From Colias croceus (lineage: Eukaryota; Arthropoda; Insecta; Lepidoptera; Pieridae): a stretch of 64,000 nt of DNA. The position numbers and the translations under genes are program-made. Positions within the stretch are counted from its first letter, which is position 1; each line of letters opens with the position of its first letter. The DNA lies in NCBI RefSeq assembly GCF_905220415.1, contig NC_059546.1:4836001-4900000 (forward strand), read 5' to 3'. Below, one piece after another: positions 24,891-37,985 of the stretch. Below the pieces are notes generated by a model. That model saw only the letters and a list, made by a program, of their open reading frames with translations. It was not told where the DNA came from and did not search any database.

Positions 24891-27800
24891 ATAGATATTC
24901 GTATATCATTATAACTATAACGCATACGGCATTATTGTATAAACGGTAATACGATTATATAACAATCATATTGTAAGATATGATTAACACACCCCGATCG
25001 CTATATGTCCGGGTCGTTGATTGTACATCACATTTCGGATAACAATTAGCAAGGCTATATCGTGTGGCCTCGGGCGCAGTTCGCTTGCGAGTGACACTAT
25101 GTTTATAACTTCATTGCCAATCAACATACATCATCATTGCCATTGTGATTCAGATCAGATTCGAACGCGGCGTGTAAATAATATGCGTGGCTTATGCTCT
25201 TTGCAGTACGATCTCTCTATAATTTAAATGAAAACAAATATCGTTAGTAAAATCAACTAACTAAATTACAACAACCGAATTGTATGTGTAAACTTCAAAC
25301 AGTCGGAAAGTGGTGGGAATTAATGAATTTATTTTATAAAAACTCTTGTGTTTTTCGGTGTGAACATGAAATGCGGTTGTTAATTTCAAACTTCCCTCAT
25401 TTACAGCTCATTTTTGTCTGCGCTCTACCGTATAATATTTGGATTAATACATTCGCAGATATATTTAATTTATTTCAATACTTAAAATATTGTTTTTGAG
25501 AACGATTCGATTAAATCAGTAGCGTTTTCGAAGGTAATCTTGTATGGAAACAAAAATGCTTCATCGAATCAGTCAATCAGTCGTCCATTTTTAATATATG
25601 TAGATTGAACAATTCGTAACAATCAACGTAAAACAATTTACAGGGGGTTGAATGGTGAGTAATCATCGAAATAGGATTGTCACTTTCCAATTAGTGGCGC
25701 GTCGGATAGGCTCGTTCGATGATAGGCCTTTCCACGCGCTGCACTGAGAACAAGAAACCCCAGAATAGAGGTACACAACGGTAATATCGTTGAAGCGAAA
25801 GGAGATTGTCGGTGAAGTGAAGTTGTGTAAATTGGAAACCACTAGTGATTCTGACGAGGTTAAAGCGCAGCTTCAAGTGGCTATTTTACACCCCGTGTGA
25901 GTGAAAATGGGAAGGGAAAGACGAGTATTGTACAAGCGTTTTCTAAACCATCTTAGATTTCTATGACATCGTTGTATTTCTAAATAATATACCTATGTGG
26001 ATTTTAATCATTTAAATACATGGATGTTTTGTTTTACATTATTGATTGTACAATACGATAGAATAGACTACAGGCCCGTGTTGAAGTCTAGAACTTTAAC
26101 GGGGAACTTCTTATGGTATACAGTTATTAAATTGTAGGATTATTTTTCGCCCGTTCTCTTGGAAGAGTGATGCGTGAGCATGAAATTAAGGATCAATTCC
26201 TGGTTTCAAGGAAAGTAAATGAAGGAAAAAACCTCAATACCTACTTGCCCAAAAAATATTTGAAAATGCATGCAACATCAGTTTTAATTTGACTATTAAA
26301 TTCATTAAAATTACACGATTAAACTTAATATTTTATTTACAAGAAGATAAATTCAGTATATTAATGAAACTGTAAGAATCGTTGACCGTGACCTTGCAAG
26401 CCTGCAGCGAACTTTATCCATAGTATAGAGTTGAGACACGTGTAAGATTTAGGGCGCGCATAGACAAATGATTTTTAAATAGAATAAAAAATAAATGATG
26501 TTGTTGAATATATCGTTATTTTTATTTCTTTATTATCTTTATTTATTTTTATTCGTTTTAATATTTGTGTGTTATTTTTACTTTTTACTTACCTATCTTA
26601 TCTATCTGTCTGTCGATTATAGCTCTCTTCTGCATTTTAAACATATGATGGAAACCATATCAGTATACTTATTTTAAATTTATTAGTATTACTTTTAAAA
26701 ACCAATTTTATGATTACGTTTATATCGTACATTACTACTTATTTTGGACGTAATATATCTCAAGCTAAAAATAACAAAAATAAAGTTTCACTAATAAATG
26801 ATCAGGTACAACCTAAACCATTGAATACGTTTCCTTAACAGTGTTTTTTCTATTGTCCACCGCATAAAGGCTAAGTAAGCATTAACGTCATGTAACGTCA
26901 AGTTGACAATAATAGCCCATTGAGGGGTGAGACCTGTGGGTGAGACAGTGAACTCTGGCGGCGTGTAGACACCTATATAACTATGGGCAGCTGATTTACT
27001 TGCATAAAATGCATGCTTTTCATGCTATTAATATTTGCTCACATTGATTTTTAATTAATCAACCTCATTATCAACAACACCATGAAATTGAAATTTATAA
27101 AAATCCATTTACACTTTTTGTACTTATGAAAAAAGGCCTTATCAATTAATCTATCTATAAACAATTTTAATCGAGGATTAAAAATAATCCCTCATTTAAT
27201 CCCTTTCTCAAATTATCTTAATAGGAAAATTATAACAGAAAAATACGGATTAATAAAATTTATCTACCGACGGTGGAATGTGGATCAATTAGAAATAGAT
27301 TTGAACACCGCGCATGCAATAATAACAGTTAAAGTACTAATTTCATGGGGATTCATATCCTGGCAATTTACCATCGCGTTATCTTTAAGCTGCTTTGTCG
27401 GGCCCGCTCTAATGAATAGATGTGGACAGAGTTCACTCATAACTGCCGACTGAGCCTCGTCCACACTGAATAAATTTAATAACCCCATGTTAGGAACTGG
27501 GACTTATGTAATTGAGTTCCTTTACTGAAATGCCATTTTATCGTAGCTTTAAGTGTTTTACATTTGACCTTTAGTTAGTTATTGTAAAGTTCATTTGATT
27601 TTAATTTGTATAAATTTAAATTGTTTGATATAATTCTGAAATAAAAAAAGGCTACGAATTCAGACTCTGTCGTTTTAGAAAACGTCTGTTAACAATCTGT
27701 CATAAGCGTACCTAATGGAAATTTATCTTGGATTTTGTGCAAAATAACACCTACGTAGTAAGTTTGCTTTCGTTAGGTATATATATATAATTGATTGTAT

Positions 27801-30565
27801 GTTCATTAGTTCATTTATTTTAAAGACAAGAGACATTGAAGGGAATATCTTCATTGAAGATGGGTATCTGAAACTGCATGTTCATTTTTATGAAAATTCA
27901 GTACCTATCTAATAAGAATTTTATGTTGATGAGTAGGTTAAAGCTATTTAAAATATCGAAAGTAAAGTTATATAAATGCGCAGTTTTAATAGTTTCGTAA
28001 ATACTGCTGTGTGTGCACACAATAATTTACAATTACTGTTGATAATTATTAATTACTTTCTACATTTATCTAAACCTACAACAGAATTCACTGCGAAAAT
28101 TCATACAGCATCCAATATTGGTTAGTTAAAATTAAAATACAGGTCAAATTTATATTCAACCATCGGTCCCAGTGGGGTAAAGACAATATAGGCAGTTGGT
28201 GAGTTAAATCTAGTAACCTAATAAAATTGCTTTTTCATGTACCCATGTTAGGGCTGTAAATCGTGGTAAAAATATTTATTATAATGCAAGAAAAGAAGGT
28301 GACATTATTCATATCAAAAGTATTTTCAGACCTGATTATTCAATGTCGTAGGGATATCAAGACACGTTAATAATATAACATTAATGTACATCAATGAATC
28401 GATGTATAAAGTATGTGAACCATCCCCAATGTACGATAATGCCGCGGGCGTTAGTTGTCTAATTTTACTCTATAATAACTGGACATGATCACAATCTTTG
28501 TGGGAACTATGTGTTGTGGCGCGCAAGGTATGGGTTGTCAACTATCGAATATCTTAACCAAGTATGATCCAAGTTCGTTAAACATTATGTTATCGTAGTG
28601 CCAATATTCTAATGAAAATTATGTTCAACATAACAAAATGAAAATTTTGATTCAGTATAAAAATATTGCTCTACATCAGGCTCTACTATATTGCATGCGT
28701 GTTTTATATTAAAAGTTATATAGAGGTTTCCAGGAATGAAATGAAAAACTCTCGTTCTCAATTTAAATGTTAAGCCTTATATTCTCTTATAAATAATTGT
28801 TGTATGTAAGGGACATTAGATTTCTTTATCTCTCCACGTGCAAGTAAAAATAGAACTTCGTATTTAGTGCCCGTGCTATAAGTGGTAGATATTGCAAATA
28901 AATAAAACAATTCAGTTCGTGACGCAAATAAAAAAATACGTGTTTGTCAATTTATACGGACAGTTTTATTGTTAGCTTAGTTCCTGGAGAATAAAATATA
29001 TAGGTCACGCAGCGTTACGAATGAAAAGTAGAACAACAAGAAAAAACATAAAAATGAAACGGCCTGTAACCCGCAGGCGAGTGTAAAATAACTAATTCAT
29101 AAGGTCTTTACTTATGTTTGCTAAATCCTATTCTTTGCAGAATGTATGTCTTCCTGCCATTCTTGGAAACGAAAATATGTATTTGTATAGCATGATTACC
29201 TTAACATCTTTTTTATACTAATACAGTCATTATATAGTCGTAACCAAACACGTTTTAGTACTCCTTGATGTCTATTCATATTAATGTTAATATTAAAATG
29301 TGTTTAAACTTTCATCCATACTAATACGGAATATCCTAGAACACGTAACGTGAACCTAAAATTATTCAATAATTTGCATACACCCTACGCACGAAGTATT
29401 CGCTACACAGAAAGGAATAAACAAGATAAAAATATATACACTACCTAAAATAATAAGAAAGTTTAAAATTGAGCAAAGCGGAAAAATTGAGAACAAGAGC
29501 ATGATACGGCAATGTATGTCTTGAACAGCTTCCTAAGTTAACGTAACATAAGCTAACAAAAAGTTATAGTGGAGTAACAACCCTATTGTATAGAAGGATG
29601 TTTGTTATTGTCATATCAAATTCAAATCAATACTATCGAATCAACGATGACGAGAATTGGCAGCTATGACTAACTATTTTCCCAATCAAAATTTAGATAC
29701 ACCTACTCTGGAAATTAATAAAGGTAAAGCATTGTTATATGGACTCGTGGGCAGAAATATTAAACGAGACAATTTTAATTAACTACGCATTTATGTGAGA
29801 GTTATATTGTAGTAAAAGTAAATGTTTTTTTTTTTAATATATAACTAGTAATACCGACGTGTGGTCGTAAGCAAAAATAATTAATTAAAATATCATTAAT
29901 TCCGTAACATAATTTTTTGCATGATAAAATGTATGTAAAATACCTAATAAAATACTTTTGAAGTTCCCTTCCTAATATTAAAACAAAAAGTTCTAGTGAA
30001 TTGAACGAAAAAATCCTTTGTACTATGTATAACCATCTTGTATCTTGTTTTGGAACTAATTTTCTCCTAATCGATAAATGTGAGCTTTTTATGTTGTTTT
30101 CCGTTCAACCGTTTTTCGTTTCAGATTTGACGTCACTTTGCACTGTCTGGCTCATATTATAAGTAACATAGGATTCTATTTTGGAAAAAATACATAGAGC
30201 TAGGTTTCCGTTAGCTATAATGACTAGCTAGCTCAAAATTCTTATACATTTGCAATCTTAAACAATTGACTGGAAAAAAAAGCGTATTGTACGGAATCTG
30301 AAACATGACGTGAGAAATTTTTCTTTTATAGCTAATTCAGGTGTACGACGAGTGCATGCCGTCGTGTGGATGTAACAACTGTCTTGAGACTCGAGTGCCG
30401 AGTGCCATTACAATTACACAGCTCTCGAGACTGAAAAAAATTCTAAACGCTAGACTATAAGAAAGGAAACTCGTCTGTACTAAATATTCTCAGAGATATT
30501 ATGTCATACGAAATAAGTTGTCTGGCTGTTTTAATATTGAAAACTGTTAGTAAATTATTAATATC
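24891..30565. other. AT-rich noncoding stretch
   Basis: No gene is supported. Slightly GC-richer patches lie at 25020-25200, 25690-25880, 27260-27490, 28440-28560 and 30340-30450. None shows a convincing reading frame with splice signals. The remainder is simple AT-rich sequence. Confidence 0.5.
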
Positions 30566-30613
30566 TAGATAAATTCACAGTTTGTGACAGTGCACAAACT
30601 GTGAATTTATCTA
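30566..30613. repeat. Perfect 21-bp hairpin with a 6-nt loop
   Basis: The left arm 30566-30586 (TAGATAAATTCACAGTTTGT plus one base) is exactly complementary to 30593-30613, with loop ACAGTG. Arms this long without any mismatch suggest a recent origin. Confidence 0.9.
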
Positions 30614-31696
30614 ATTTAATAGATTTTGAAAAAAAAAATAACGTAAAATATTGATTTTTATTCAATTTGACTTCTTTAAAAATCAAATGCTTCTGTATCG
30701 TTGCCATACAAGCTGCTGAACCATGGACAATAGGGCAAAAACATAAATATAGTAGTGGCATAAATTCATAAGCGATCGCTAATGGTATTACAACAATAAA
30801 AGTAAACAGGACGTAAGCTTGCAGGCTCGGTTGTTATCTTTAGATGACAGTTGTTAGCGCATGTCAAGGGGTCCTCATGCGTCCTTAGCATGAAAACTCT
30901 TCACAAAAGTTTAGCCCCCAACCATCAGTAAGTCGGTTGCCGGTCGTGATTACGGCAATTTATAGCTAGTTAGAAGTAGCTACTTACATAACAAAACGTT
31001 TTTTAACAATGCCTGCTTGTAAGTGGTACAAGTGTTTACACTTTGTAAGCATTTAGAAGCCAACGACTCATTGTGTTTTATAGTTCTCTTATTTTGATAC
31101 GTTTGTTGGAAGTTAACCGTTCTCTTTTATAAAATTTTTGTTCAGTAATTCAGATAAACTTCATCATCGTTAATAAGGTATGCAAATGTCAATATAAAAT
31201 AAAATATTAATTTATTAATGTTTTATCGATTGAATCAGTGTTAATCCATTTGAGACTCCAGACTTATCGTTTCAGTACAGCTATAAATTTATAGAGCGCT
31301 GAACTAGTTACACAATCTGTATAACTACAGTTCAATTCTTAATTTTTTTAAAGAAAATAAAAACTTCCCAAAATTCGGAATGATATTTTTTCTATTTTCT
31401 GAAATCGGTCCACCTAAAAAGTTTTCAAGTACGTATAATATTACCTATAGAGTTAAAATTTAAAACAATAAAACCTTAAGGATTTCCTGTAAAATGTATA
31501 TAATAAAAACGAAATCCTTATAATTTTTGCATAACCGCCTGTCAGTCAGTATCCTGCAACCTTTTTAATCGGAGACATATTAAAAATTAAATGTAAAAGG
31601 TTTCCTATAAATCTCTATAAAAAGGAAAATTACAATAAATTATGAAATACAAGTACGTGTGCAATGAGTTACAATAAGTAAAAAGATGTAGATACA
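30614..31696. other. AT-rich noncoding stretch
   Basis: No gene or repeat is identified. A GAAATCGGTCCACC string at about 31400 recalls the second repeat family at 11339 and may be a decayed trace of it. Confidence 0.4.
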
Positions 31697-31742
31697 TTCG
31701 ATCTTTAAAAAGGGACCTTAGTGTGCCTTTTTAAAGATCGAA
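31697..31742. repeat. Perfect 17-bp hairpin with a 12-nt loop
   Basis: TTCGATCTTTAAAAAGG (31697-31713) pairs exactly with 31726-31742 around loop GACCTTAGTGTG. There is no following T-run or gene that would make it a terminator. Confidence 0.9.
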
Positions 31743-32794
31743 CACCTATGGACGATCGTTACATCAACATAATATATGGACGAGAAGAAAAAGAACACAC
31801 AACTGAAATCGGAGAAAAAGACACAACTGGAATCAATTCTGGCTAATAAGCCACATTTAAATGTGCTGCTCCCGGAGCGCTTTTAACCTCTCTACAGCTT
31901 TTTACTTATAATTTTATTGGCTGTTGCATCTGAACTATAAAAAGGTTTGGTCTATTCCCTGATGCTAAAAAACAATGTTTTCTACCTTTTTTAAGAATGC
32001 GATCAAGACAACGTGTAATTATAAACACATAGGTATTGTATAAGCGGTAAAGTATTCGTTTTTGTCATCTCAATTATAAGATAGTATTCTGTATACCTTA
32101 TGACATTTTCTTCTTTTTTTAATGAACTAAGGCCATACATTCATTACATTAGTATTGGGGCCATTCAACGGGGCCATTAGAAGCTTTAGAATAATAAAAT
32201 AAAAGCTCTTCCAGAATTTTAGAATTACATTTCTAAACAATGGAACTGACATCGCTAACGATGTCGGAATAATCATTATTTACTCTAAAATTTAAACGCA
32301 CATGCATCTAATTACAAAACTCATTAATTACAAATCAACCAATGCTGTTACAAAGAGCATTAATATCCGCAAATGTAATCTGTTTCTCACCGCGTATGCA
32401 ACTCGTTTGATAGAAATACCACAGTCAGCTGCCTCATTCAGGGGTCGACTCGAAAACCCAGCGTTTTAATTGCTGTCCAAGTAATATACTACGGTAGAAT
32501 TACACATCTTATTTAGCAATATACTAAAACACACAACATGTACATAACATTAACAAATGATACTTTATTGAAAAACAAAGAGTTTTTTTTTATTTGCAAT
32601 AAAATTGAATTTATAGGAGAAGATTAATATCAAACTTAAGAGACAAGAACTAACGAATTGAGCTAAATAGTCGTCATAAAAATTTGCATAATTGTGAATA
32701 AAGAACCGCATATTTTTTACATCATAAACTTGTGATTTAAATTTTAAAGTATTTTGTGTTCTAGCATTTTATTTTTAATTTATTTATTTGAATT
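31743..32794. other. AT-rich noncoding stretch
   Basis: Nothing identified, apart from a slightly GC-richer patch at 31780-31900 without a usable reading frame. Confidence 0.4.
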
Positions 32795-32880
32795 TATAAT
32801 CTTTATTGCATAAAAAACATAAGATACAAATTCCACTCACACAGACAGGACATTTGGTGCAAAGGGCGGCAAATTTATGA
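32795..32880 (-). repeat. Possible LINE 3' end fragment
   Basis: CTTTATTGCATAAAAAACAT followed by GACATTTGGTGCAAAGGGCG resembles, in antisense, the 3' ends of lepidopteran Jockey-type LINEs (AATAAAG tail). It is short and decayed, so the assignment is tentative. Confidence 0.35.
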
Positions 32881-35480
32881 GAAGAAGCGAAAATAAACTA
32901 AATATTTTTAGAATTACGAATAAAAAAACATAATAACTTCATTAATAAGGTCCCCTTTCATTATAGAGATATATTTTTAGCACCTAGTAATAAAATCATT
33001 TAGGCAACATGACCAGGCAATGAAAACGGGAGTCATTATATTTAATTTCAATTATTGATCTTTATATTATCTTGTTTTTCTATAACTTTAATTTGAGTAA
33101 AGACATATATTATGTAGTAAGGTGATAAATAAAGGTAATGAGATATATTTTCTAAGTAACAAATTCCGTCCAACCTATTTGAGCGCACACTTATAAGTTT
33201 ATTCCCTTGGATATTGATGGTTCACGCGCCGTCGACTCTCTTTATGGTAACGAAGCACATAAATATCTTCACATGTGTAAATATTACTTACTTCGACAAA
33301 TACACACCGTTTAATTAATATTAGACGAGAAAGTTTATAACGCTTTTATTAATCAATATTACAAGTAAGATATACGGTATATTACAAGATATTTAGTGAT
33401 AAAATAAAATCTTATTATTATTAAACCTAATTTACAAAGGGATTTTTTTATTTTATTTTACAAAAGCAGGGAAACGACTTCAGCTAGATGAAGTATTAAT
33501 TGCCACAATCAGAAAGTTCGTCTATTTCCTGACACTAAACTTTTATTTATCGGAAACAAAGGTTTAAACTTTAAAGTAATGTCACAGTTAAGATATAAGT
33601 TTACATTATAATTATAAGAATCATGACACAATATTTATAAGCTCTACTATCCTAGTCTGATTATATTTCAGTGCATTTAAAAAATATTCTGCTACAGTAC
33701 CATATGTTGTCCATTACAGTGAAAATAGTAATTAGTTACATTATATCTAGCACCTAAATATCATTTCGGTGAGTGAAAGACGAAACTAATTAATTAATTA
33801 TGCTTCTGCTAATTAGTTAACTTATATTGTATTGTAATAGAAAATAAATTGTATTGTAAGCTTATTTAAACATTACCATCGTAGATGGTGCTACGGCGTA
33901 GGCGCCTTTAACTTGATATCTCATCGTAAGCCAAATTTTTACCCAATATATCCGCCATATATGACAACTGGCCAAGTGGGTTGTATTATTTTTAATTACC
34001 TTCCTTTAGTGCTTCCACGTCACCAAAATAAATTTAATCTTATATTTTGACAAATGACCGAAATCTTCACCGTTGAGCAACTACTACTCACTGAGTGAAT
34101 TATTAATTTTTAAATCCTTTTTACCAGACTCTCGATGGTAATATAACAGCCAGAACATTATTTTTTAATCTCCAGTTACAAATTATATAACCGGACGGTG
34201 GAACAAGTGCAGAATATGATGTAGAATTTGGAATACTCATTACTCAAGTTGTATAAATTTTTTACTATTGAAAACTTACAGCGAAATACGAAATACTTGC
34301 TATTTCTATATTCAGAGAGCAAACTTATGAAATAGCCCCAATCTACGTCTACATATTTTGCTCCTCTTTATAAAAAGTAAATTCTAAAGTTAGTACGAAA
34401 ATTGAACTTTCTTGAAAATTTTCCTAACAGTTTATTATGAAAGCACTATTAGTTCATAAAAATAATATGAGATTGGCACGCAAGTATAGGACAGTAAAGT
34501 TTGTGAACAAACTTACATGTTAGTGGTTTCTACAGTCAAGTTTTAAATAAAACGTATTAAACTTTCAATACACACAATATACATTATACAATATACATGT
34601 CAGCAGAAATAAGAATCTTAAAGTTCCAAAGATCTTAAGGTGCTTTAACTAAAGGAAACTTGTTATTTACATTTCACGTGATATAATAAAAATATGATAT
34701 GATATAATTCTAAAAATATAAAAAAACGGATTTTATTAATTTCTTGGTTATGATAACTAGAAAACTGCATATTATACTCAAATTAAATAGAACATTATAA
34801 CTATTAACGCATTTTAATTCAAGTGTCTCTGAAATCAAGTGTCAATATAATTATTAAAATTATCTCAAACCTTGTCTCAAACATACAACTTACGCTAACA
34901 GACGTTTTTAATATTAAACGTCATTTACAACTGAGGGTCTGGATTAATAAAAAGGCTGTACTGTATTCACATACAAAAAAAAACGACAAACTGGGTACGA
35001 GTTACAGGTTTAATATACACGAAAATGTAAATGGATCATTTAAAAAAGTTAATGAAAATAAATTGTTTAATTCATATTTTTTATAAATATACTTACCCTC
35101 GATTCTACTGTAAAATGTACACAAATCTGGGACTTATTATTTTGGATGTTTAAGTCCATGTCCTTCTGTATAATCCTTCTGTATTTCCCATCAGATGACC
35201 TATTTAATTTTTCCTTTCTATTACAAATATCTCAGCATTAGTATTCGATAATTCATTAAGAATGATCTGAAGAGTAACAAACGAATGTGTTTTTGAAGAA
35301 TAAGAGACATACTCTTTATCTACGTCTCTATGGAAATGTACTCCTACATAAAAGTAGATTAAATTATAAAAACTTTGTTATTGTTAATAAAAGTTGAGAA
35401 TGCGTTTCAGTTTTCATAAAACAGCAATTATTGAATCTTTATTTCAAGTAATTAATTTACCTATCCCTACCTACCTACCC
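32881..35480. other. AT-rich noncoding stretch
   Basis: No gene is supported. Homeodomain-core-like TAATTA repeats at 33784-33818 include AACTAATTA paired with TAATTAGTT. An 87-codon open frame at 34823-35086 starts at a GTG and has no motifs. Confidence 0.45.
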
Positions 35481-35546
35481 TCATAGGAGGCCCGTGTCCC
35501 AGCAGTGGGAACGTATATGGGCTGATGATGATGATGATGATGATGA
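35481..35546 (+). repeat. 3' tail of a lepidopteran non-LTR element with (TGA)n
   Basis: AGGAGGCCCGTGTCCCAGCA, then GTGGGAACGTATATGGGCTG, running into eight TGA units at 35523-35546. This tail, ending in a TGA/GAT microsatellite, is characteristic of a widespread lepidopteran retroelement 3' end. Only the last ~65 bp are present. Confidence 0.75.
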
Positions 35547-36589
35547 ATTTACCTATATTTAAACTTCACATTTACATTATCCATACGATATAATTTATAC
35601 AGTTTATAAGATTTTCTGATTCTCTTATAATATCAATTTCAACCTGTGATTACAACACATTGTGATATTATACTTTTATCAATGGAGATGGCTACATCAT
35701 TCCATGTTAAAATGCTTCTCAAACTCATAAAGTCCTATTAGCTCCTACTATGAAACGCATAAATTATAGCATTTGTTCTAATGGATACGTATTACATAAT
35801 ATATTAATCATACTTGGGTCAATAATATTGAATTATTAATGCAATATAACCTCAATATATTACGGTTATATTTAATTTACAATTAATTAATTACTTATAT
35901 ATAATGATGGGCAAAGACACTGGGCAGCCCCTTTTAAACATGTTTATTGATTTTTTATAACGCATTTTTATGTCAAACAGTTATGTACCTAGGTACGCTG
36001 AGCTACGCTTTATAATTTCATAAAAAACTCATTTAATTTTAATCAAATGACCGAAGAGTCATACATAGATATTCAAATAAAAATATTGTTTTCATAGGTA
36101 CCCGAAAAATAAATAACTGAACTGTAAAAACAAAGAAATAAGTAAACTATTTTAATAAAAACAATGTATAAAATAACACCTAACATACTAATACGTTCAA
36201 AATTATAACATAGTTTCAAAATGGATAGGTCTAAAAAAATCTAAATTAAAGAAAAATGATTTTCTTGAAAGGATTTGTTACATAAGTATTTTTTAATAAA
36301 AATATAAAATATACCTACTAAGCAAAATTTGACTTATCCTATAACCTTTTCTTGTTTTTTTTTTAATGAAATTATTTAAAAAAATTATTCTATATTCATT
36401 CCATAGTAATTATAAAAACTATTTCCAATACAATACTGCCAATTCCTCACTGAAAATTTATTTTAAAATTGTTTTTATTGGAAACAGATTTAGTTATTGA
36501 ATTAAAGCATTGGTAATGCATATGTAATTCAGTGAATACAATGTTGATGGATTTGTCTAGTCTTATTTTGTAAATCGCTTCGATATAGG
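35547..36589. other. AT-rich noncoding stretch
   Basis: Nothing identified; very AT-rich. Confidence 0.5.
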
Positions 36590-37200
36590 TACTCTGAATC
36601 GAGTTGCCGACGGGCGGTCACCAGGGCGACCGCGCAGAGGCGGCGCCAATTTATAAGACTGTAGGCTGTAAATCTGAACAAACAATCTTTGATCAGTTTT
36701 CGATTACGAATCACATTTCGTCATTTCATATCAAATGAGATACTTAAAAATACAATTATTTCAAAAAAATTGTAGCTAAATGTTAATAAATATTCACCTG
36801 AAAAAATTTTAAACATTATACAATAAAATGATTTATGATTGTGTCTAAAAACAGTTAGTGCATTTATGATTATTGTTTACACGAGTTTGCCACCTGTTAA
36901 TAGGTTAAAAGTTGCATGAGCAGTAGGGCGGGAAAGTGAGGCACGGGGCAGATGGGCGGGCGTAGAAGTCTCGCTTGCTCAAAGTGCACCACCCCTTGCA
37001 AAGTGCGGTGCAATTGCAGTTCGCGCCGTCGAACCATCGCAGCAACTCGCTTGCAGCGCCGATCGCGTTTCCTCGTCACATTACGCGCTCTGTAATAAGT
37101 TACCAGGCTACTAGACTTTTCGAGGAGGTAAGTTACTTTTACATTTCTATCTATCGCGCGCTCGCACTCAAGTGATTTCCTTATATCTTTCCCGTTCATT
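36590..37200 (+). promoter_or_regulatory. GC-rich island, possible promoter and noncoding first exon with a consensus donor
   Basis: Two blocks, 36595-36660 and 36920-37200, are far richer in G+C and CpG than anything nearby. The second block ends its GC-rich part with CGAGGAG|GTAAGTTA (exon edge 37127, donor 37128-37129), which matches the 5' splice-site consensus well. Short frames are open on both strands but none is compelling. A plus-strand promoter with an untranslated first exon of a gene or lncRNA lying beyond the window is an inference from composition and this single donor. Confidence 0.3.
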
Positions 37201-37774
37201 CCATCACGCCGTTAACGTCGGTTTTCCCTTTTATCATAGGAATGTGGGAAAGCGGGTTTTCGTGTTCCAACTCTCTCTTTCAACGTGTAAACACTTATGA
37301 TTATCGGCAGCGATACAATAGGGGAAAATTTGATTTATGTTCATCAGATTGCATGCGACAAATTCATTTGGTTTCAATCTACCTGGTACAAATTAAAATC
37401 ACGCCAAGTTAAACACTACCGACGCGTCGCGTACACGCTCTCTATGTAAATACAGATGTAAAAATATAAGCTGTAACGAAGCGTTTCAAGCTTTAATCAT
37501 ATTAGGGTGCATATGTTTTTTTTGAAACAAAACTGAAATTGTTTCACGTGCACGTAATTAGATTTTTTTTTGTAACACTATTTAAAAATATTATTCTTGG
37601 TTTTGTATCTTAATTCCTCGAAGTTACATTTTTTTAAATAATAATCTATAAATATGAGGAAAGTCATGTTAGATACCTATGAGGTATAACTTACTACCTC
37701 TACGTATTTTTATGATGTTTGATGTTTCTCTACTTCGATTAGGGTACATATTATGTTACAAATTAAAAAAAAAG
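37201..37774. other. AT-rich noncoding stretch, possible start of an intron
   Basis: Follows the candidate donor at 37128. No repeats or coding signals are seen. Confidence 0.35.
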
Positions 37775-37985
37775 ACGGGTTGCACTCTGGGAGTGAAGGC
37801 AGAAGTGAAAACTTGATTATTAACGTTCAGCATGTTTGATATTTTGGAATGGTATCCGTCTTACGCATGGAATATAAGGGCTAAAAAAAATCCGTCTTAC
37901 GCTTTTTCGATCTGGCCACGTGTCCTGACGCGAGTTTAAGATTTTATACCCAACGCCGCTAAAGAAGTTTTCACTTCAAAAATCT
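37775..37985. repeat. Possible MITE/SINE-like repeat with inverted and direct repeats
   Basis: GAAGTGAAAACTT (37802-37814) is exactly complementary to AAGTTTTCACTTC (37965-37977). Inside, ATCCGTCTTACGC occurs twice (37854-37866 and 37890-37902). GGGTTGCACTCTGGGAGTG precedes the left arm. The compact, GC-richer unit has the architecture of a small nonautonomous element. The family is not identified. Confidence 0.5.

Noticed and set aside
31697..31742. Hairpin as an intrinsic transcription terminator
   Set aside because: The context is eukaryotic, no T-run follows and no gene lies upstream.
34823..35086. 87-codon open frame starting at GTG
   Set aside because: It has a non-ATG start, very AT-biased lysine/asparagine-rich composition and no splice support.
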